Translations under genes and position numbers: made by a program
DNA from: Oscillospiraceae bacterium
GTDB taxonomy: Bacteria; Bacillota; Clostridia; Oscillospirales; Oscillospiraceae
Direction of reading: 5' to 3'
Assembly: GCA_009784725.1 (NCBI GenBank)
Contig: WQXS01000001.1
Location: 62,001-126,000 of the forward strand
Length of the DNA stretch: 64,000 bases
Notes under the pieces: model-generated
What the model was told of the DNA's origin: nothing
The model's input: only the letters and a program-made list of their open reading frames with translations
The model's database searches: none
In this document: in pieces, positions 60,580-64,000 of the stretch
How positions within the stretch are numbered: position 1 is the first letter of the stretch
Layout: each line of letters starts with the position of its first letter

Positions 60580-63018
60580 ATGGAAAAATTTGTTTATAAA
60601 ATTAAAGGGATGACTTGTGCCTCCTGCTCTGCCCGTGTTGAAAAGGTTGTCGGCAGTACGGGTGGTGTTGAGTCATGTGTTGTTAATCTTGCAACGGAGC
60701 GAATGACTGTAGAAATCGATACTTCCGTGCTCAGTAAAGATGACCTTGAAGCCGCAATAAATAAAACCGGTTTTGGCTGGTCTGAACTTAAACCGCAAAG
60801 TGGTGGTACAGACATGGGGACGGTTCTTGTGTCTGATAAACGTGTAGACACGGGAGACACGGGGACGGTTCTTCTGTCTGAAAAACAGGAAAAGAAACCC
60901 GGCTCTTTGTTTTATAAGTTTAATAAAAAACAGGAAGCTGATATTTTAAGGATTAAATTCATTATATCAGCTATTTTTGCCGTGCCGCTTTTGTACATTG
61001 CCATGGGGCATATGCTGCCTTTCGGGTGGAGCTTGCCGTTGCCGCAGCTTTTGCATCATCACAACGCACCGCTAAACTTCGCACTTGCACAGTTGATTTT
61101 GACGATTCCTATTATCGCTGCCGGATACCGGTTTTATACGGTTGGCTTTCGTGCAATCCTGTATTGCTCCCCGAATATGGACAGCCTGATTGCACTTGGC
61201 ACATCGGCAGCCGTGATTTACAGCTTATATGCAACATACAGGATTTTCACGGGACACCCGGAATATGCAGAGTATTTGTATTATGAAACAGCCGGGGTCA
61301 TTATTACGCTTGTTTTGCTAGGGAAAACTCTTGAAGCAGTTTCAAAAGGAAAAACCGGAGAAGCAATCAAGAAACTCATGGGACTTCGCCCGAAAACGGC
61401 TCTGGTAGTCCGTGACGGGGTTGAAACGGAACTCCCTATTGAAGAGGTTATCGTCGGCGATATTGTTATAATAAAGCCCGGTGGTAAAATTCCCGTTGAC
61501 GGCACAGTTGTAGAAGGCACAACATCAATTGATGAAGCAATGCTCACAGGCGAGAGCATGCCTGTCGATAAAAAACCCGGTGACGCAGTGTATGCTGCAA
61601 CAATTAATGTAAACGGATTCATAAAATTCAAAGCAGAAAAGATCGGCGCAGATACAACTTTGGCACAAATAATCAAACTCGTGGAGGATGCACAGGGCAG
61701 TAAAGCACCGATTGCAAAAATCGCCGACAGAGTATCGGGAATTTTTGTTCCGGTTGTATTTTGCATTGCAGTTATCGCATTATTCGGCTGGTTTATTGCC
61801 ACAAGGGATGTGACATTTTCACTCACGATATTTATATCCGTTCTTGTAATCGCCTGCCCCTGCGCCCTTGGTCTTGCCACCCCCACTGCTATAATGGTTG
61901 GAACAGGTAAAGGAGCGGAGAAAGGTATTTTAATAAAAAGCGGCGAAGCCCTTGAAACAGCGCACAAGATTCAAACAGTCGTGCTTGATAAAACAGGCAC
62001 GATAACAGAAGGAAAACCTGAAGTGATAGATATTCATGTGTTTGATGGAGCGAAACAAGGGGACAGGTACACTGTTTCAAACAATGAAACAGTGTACCTG
62101 TCCCCTTGTTTCGCTCTTTTGCAATACGCTGCATCTGCGCAAACAGGCAGCCAGCACCCTCTCGGTGAGGCGATTGTAAGAGCTGCAGAAAAAGAGGGGC
62201 TTCCGCTACTACCGATGATAGATTTCGAATCTGTTGCAGGCAAGGGGATTGTCTGCAAGGTTAACGGCATTGAAGTAATTGCCGGCAGCGAAAAATTTAT
62301 AGCCGAAATGCGACCGAAACAAGGGGACAGGTACACTGTTTCAAACGAATTGAAACAGTGTACCTGTCCCCCTGTTTCGGTCCCCCTGTCTTATGCCGAT
62401 GAAGGCAAAACACCTGTTTATGTAGCCATTGATGGAGAAGTCTGCGGCATCATTGCAATTGCCGATACAATTAAACCCTCAAGCATAGAAGCGGTTAAGA
62501 TGTTAAAGGATATGAACATAGATGTTGTTATGATTACAGGAGACAACAAAAGAACTGCTGCCGCTATTGCGGAGCAGGTTGGCATATCAAATGTAATGGC
62601 GGAGGTTCTGCCGCAGGATAAAGCCGCCGCAGTAAAAACACTTCAAAACGACGGCAAAAAAACAGCAATGGCCGGTGACGGCATCAACGACTCTCCCGCA
62701 CTCATGCAAGCCGACATAGGCATCGCAATAGGCAGCGGAACAGATGTAGCAATAGAAAGTGCAGACATCGTATTAATGCACAGCGAACTAACCGATGTTC
62801 CCGCAGCAATAAAACTCTCAAAAGCCACTATGCGCAACATCAAACAAAATCTGTTTTGGGCCTTCGGCTACAATGTCCTCGGCATCCCGATTGCCGCAGG
62901 CGTTTTATTCATCTTCGGCGGCCCCTTACTCTCCCCCATGATAGCCGCCGCCGCAATGTGCCTCAGCTCAATCTCCGTCCTCACAAACGCTCTTCGCCTA
63001 AAGCGCTTCAAGATGTGA
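60580..63018 (+). CDS. copA: Copper-exporting P-type ATPase (P1B-1) with three in-frame repeat insertions
   Basis: An 812-residue Cu(I) exporter. One N-terminal heavy-metal domain (GMTCASC, about residues 10-15), actuator LTGESMP, metal-path CPC in IACPCALGLATPTA, phosphorylation DKTGTITEG, HP motif SQHPLGEAI, MAGDGINDSPAL, and the Cu(I) residues YN in helix 7 and MxxSS in helix 8. ATG 60580 is chosen; TTGACA (60544) spaced 16 bases from TATACA would give an almost leaderless transcript. Family-A repeats are translated at residues about 77-100 (between metal domain and first helix) and about 490-512 and 578-601 (both in the nucleotide-binding domain). Frame and all motifs are kept. They encode GTVLVSDK, GDRYTVSNNETVYLSPCFA and GDRYTVSNELKQCTCPP. 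Confidence 0.92.
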   Translation: MEKFVYKIKGMTCASCSARVEKVVGSTGGVESCVVNLATERMTVEIDTSVLSKDDLEAAINKTGFGWSELKPQSGGTDMGTVLVSDKRVDTGDTGTVLLSEKQEKKPGSLFYKFNKKQEADILRIKFIISAIFAVPLLYIAMGHMLPFGWSLPLPQLLHHHNAPLNFALAQLILTIPIIAAGYRFYTVGFRAILYCSPNMDSLIALGTSAAVIYSLYATYRIFTGHPEYAEYLYYETAGVIITLVLLGKTLEAVSKGKTGEAIKKLMGLRPKTALVVRDGVETELPIEEVIVGDIVIIKPGGKIPVDGTVVEGTTSIDEAMLTGESMPVDKKPGDAVYAATINVNGFIKFKAEKIGADTTLAQIIKLVEDAQGSKAPIAKIADRVSGIFVPVVFCIAVIALFGWFIATRDVTFSLTIFISVLVIACPCALGLATPTAIMVGTGKGAEKGILIKSGEALETAHKIQTVVLDKTGTITEGKPEVIDIHVFDGAKQGDRYTVSNNETVYLSPCFALLQYAASAQTGSQHPLGEAIVRAAEKEGLPLLPMIDFESVAGKGIVCKVNGIEVIAGSEKFIAEMRPKQGDRYTVSNELKQCTCPPVSVPLSYADEGKTPVYVAIDGEVCGIIAIADTIKPSSIEAVKMLKDMNIDVVMITGDNKRTAAAIAEQVGISNVMAEVLPQDKAAAVKTLQNDGKKTAMAGDGINDSPALMQADIGIAIGSGTDVAIESADIVLMHSELTDVPAAIKLSKATMRNIKQNLFWAFGYNVLGIPIAAGVLFIFGGPLLSPMIAAAAMCLSSISVLTNALRLKRFKM
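60810..60879. repeat. Family-A tandem hairpins inside copA
   Basis: Two 25-base hairpin units (60810-60834 and 60855-60879), each AGACA...TGTCT around a GGGGACGGTTCTT core, in direct order 45 bases apart. 45 is divisible by three, so the frame is kept. They lie between the metal-binding domain and the first membrane helix. Confidence 0.85.
62048..62116. repeat. Family-A palindrome inside copA, first
   Basis: A perfect 32-base inverted repeat (62048-62079 with 62085-62116) with a 5-base AACAA loop. Arms start GAGCGAAACAAGGGGACAGG. It interrupts the nucleotide-binding domain just before the HP motif region, without a stop. Confidence 0.9.
62312..62390. repeat. Family-A palindrome inside copA, second
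   Basis: 33-base arms (62312-62344 with 62350-62382, one mismatch) with a 5-base ACGAA loop, followed by an extra CCCCTGTC. The inner arms (GTACACTGTTTCAA) are the same as in the first palindrome but the outermost bases differ (GACCGAAAC versus GAGCGAAAC), and pair in each case. Confidence 0.88.
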
Positions 63019-63060
63019 CACCAGACTGGTAACAGACACAAGAACCGTCCCCCTGTCACA
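63014..63060. repeat. Family-A repeat after copA
   Basis: TGTGACA (63014-63020) and TGTCACA (63054-63060) enclose ACACAAGAACCGTCCCCC, the reverse complement of the GGGGGACGGTTCTTGTGT core. It lies at the copA 3' end. Confidence 0.7.
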
Positions 63061-63064
63061 AAGC

Positions 63065-63094
63065 TTGCACTACGCATTACGAATCTGGTATAAT
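63065..63094 (+). promoter_or_regulatory. Promoter of the GPH symporter gene
   Basis: TTGCAC (63065-63070) and TATAAT (63089-63094) with 18-base spacing, 49 bases before the start codon. Confidence 0.55.
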
Positions 63095-63143
63095 GCTACG
63101 GAATGTTGAGAAAATTACTCCGCAAATTAAGGAGAATTGATTG

Positions 63144-64000
63144 ATGGATTCGTCAAAACTGTCACGCAGAATTAAAGTCGGGTACGGTTTATGCACGGCT
63201 GCAGAAACTATACCGGGGAATCTTCTGGCTGTGTATTTTGTGTTCTTTCTGACAGATATTGTCGGGATTCGTGCGTATATAGCGGGGGTTATATTTTTTA
63301 TTATTGTTTTGTGGGATGCTCTCATTGACCCGATAATCGGCGGGTTATCCGACAGGCATGTGACAAGAAACGGGCGACGTTTTACATGGATGAAAGCAAG
63401 TGTTTTACCTTTGGCGGCAGCGATATTTCTCATGTTTTCACCGTTTAATATTAACAATAAGGTTTTAGAAACCCTCTTTTATATATTCGCTGCAATATTT
63501 GTCTGTACAGCATATTCCTCGTTTATAATCCCGTACTTAGCCCTCTCGGCTGAAATTACACCAAGCTACAGCGAACGCAACATGTTACGGTTTATGGCAA
63601 TGATTTTTTATTACCCGATTTTCCTTGTCACAACATCGGGACCTATGCTCATATGGGAAATGGCGGAGGAAGCCGGTTTGTCCGACCGCGAAGCATGGGG
63701 CATTTCGGGTGCGGTATTTGCAATACTGATGCTGATTATCTGCGGCATCGGACTTTTTATGCTCAGAAAAGCTGAGAAAAATTCGATAAGAGCAGCTGCG
63801 GAGAATAATACTCAAAATGAAGCTATAGACGATAATGAAACCACTGCTAGCATTAAAACAGAAGCCAACAGTAAAACAGAAGCTAAAATTAAAACAGAAG
63901 CCGACAGTAAGACAGAAACACAAAGCAAAAAAGAAAATAAAAATTATTTCAAAATATGGAAAGAACTCCTGCAGCTTAAAAGCTTCCGGAAAATAGTCTT
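63144..64000 (+). CDS. GPH-family (MelB-like) sugar:cation symporter, 5' part
   Basis: The frame from ATG 63144 (AAGGAG at 63129-63134) is open to the window edge: 285 residues of a longer protein. Six membrane segments are recognisable (YFVFFLTDIVGIRAYIAGV, IVLWDALIDPIIGGLSDRH, which is the signature of the MFS_2/GPH group, then two to four more). The loop after helix 6 (about residues 215-270) is a low-complexity stretch with SIKTEANSKTEAKIKTEADS, encoded by about four copies of an 18-base repeat. Sugar specificity is unknown; fucosides or glucosides are plausible given the neighbouring hydrolases. Confidence 0.85.
   Translation, partial: MDSSKLSRRIKVGYGLCTAAETIPGNLLAVYFVFFLTDIVGIRAYIAGVIFFIIVLWDALIDPIIGGLSDRHVTRNGRRFTWMKASVLPLAAAIFLMFSPFNINNKVLETLFYIFAAIFVCTAYSSFIIPYLALSAEITPSYSERNMLRFMAMIFYYPIFLVTTSGPMLIWEMAEEAGLSDREAWGISGAVFAILMLIICGIGLFMLRKAEKNSIRAAAENNTQNEAIDDNETTASIKTEANSKTEAKIKTEADSKTETQSKKENKNYFKIWKELLQLKSFRKIV

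Overview
The window looks like a chromosome segment of an anaerobic Firmicute of the class Clostridia. Pointers are AGGAGG-type ribosome binding sites, moderate GC, a class B sortase, YtrA-type GntR control of an ABC exporter, a STAS protein, YitT and MATE membrane proteins, and glycoside hydrolases (GH29, GH3) suited to a plant- or gut-polysaccharide habitat. I see no rRNA, tRNA, CRISPR array, phage module or intact transposase gene.

Layout: (1) 0-2.3 kb: a cohesin-like surface protein with a VPQTN sorting signal, next to its probable class B sortase. (2) 2.3-3.0 kb: an XRE regulator and a STAS protein. (3) 3.1-10.8 kb: an aromatic amino-acid operon holding the whole shikimate pathway to chorismate, chorismate mutase and prephenate dehydrogenase (aroF-tyrA-aroB-aroA-aroC-CM-aroE/K fusion-aroQ). 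(4) 10.9-14.7 kb: HAD hydrolase, RelE/Phd-type toxin-antitoxin pair, Uma2 endonuclease-like protein, nitroreductase and an FmdB-type zinc ribbon. (5) 14.9-18.3 kb: GntR-ABC-permease operon with a 36-base operator palindrome over its promoter. (6) 18.5-27.3 kb: HD-GYP protein, a solute-binding lipoprotein paired with a Cache hybrid kinase, and a cation P-type ATPase. (7) 27.3-44.2 kb: one long minus-strand block of seven signalling genes (three more hybrid kinases with HPt or second receiver, a REC-kinase, a REC-GGDEF-REC-HD-GYP protein, a double receiver) ending in an oxidoreductase. No gene in it carries a DNA-binding output domain, so the visible output is c-di-GMP and protein-protein phosphotransfer. 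(8) 44.6-64 kb: envelope and carbohydrate genes (polysaccharide deacetylase, M23 peptidase, GH29, GH3, two sugar oxidoreductase/isomerase genes), a PIN-type toxin-antitoxin pair with a very small antitoxin, an orphan gene with a sigma-D-like promoter, YitT, MATE, a copper ATPase and the start of a GPH-type sugar symporter.

The most unusual feature is a set of interspersed palindromic elements. Family A has a conserved GGGGACGGTTCT or AAGGGGACAGG core flanked by copy-specific arms that are nevertheless self-complementary. About twenty copies lie between genes of the aro operon and at many gene ends, and copies also sit IN FRAME inside conserved enzymes: once in chorismate synthase and in three places in the copper ATPase. 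Family B (four copies of about 180-210 bases) has a conserved central sequence beginning near CTTAGGG and containing GAAACGTCGTGTTTC, inside outer arms that differ from locus to locus but pair within each copy. Both families are absent from the 27.4-44.2 kb signalling block. They resemble mobile palindromes of the REP/MITE or Rickettsia-palindromic-element kind, but the variable, always-paired arms and the tolerance inside essential enzymes deserve a closer look.
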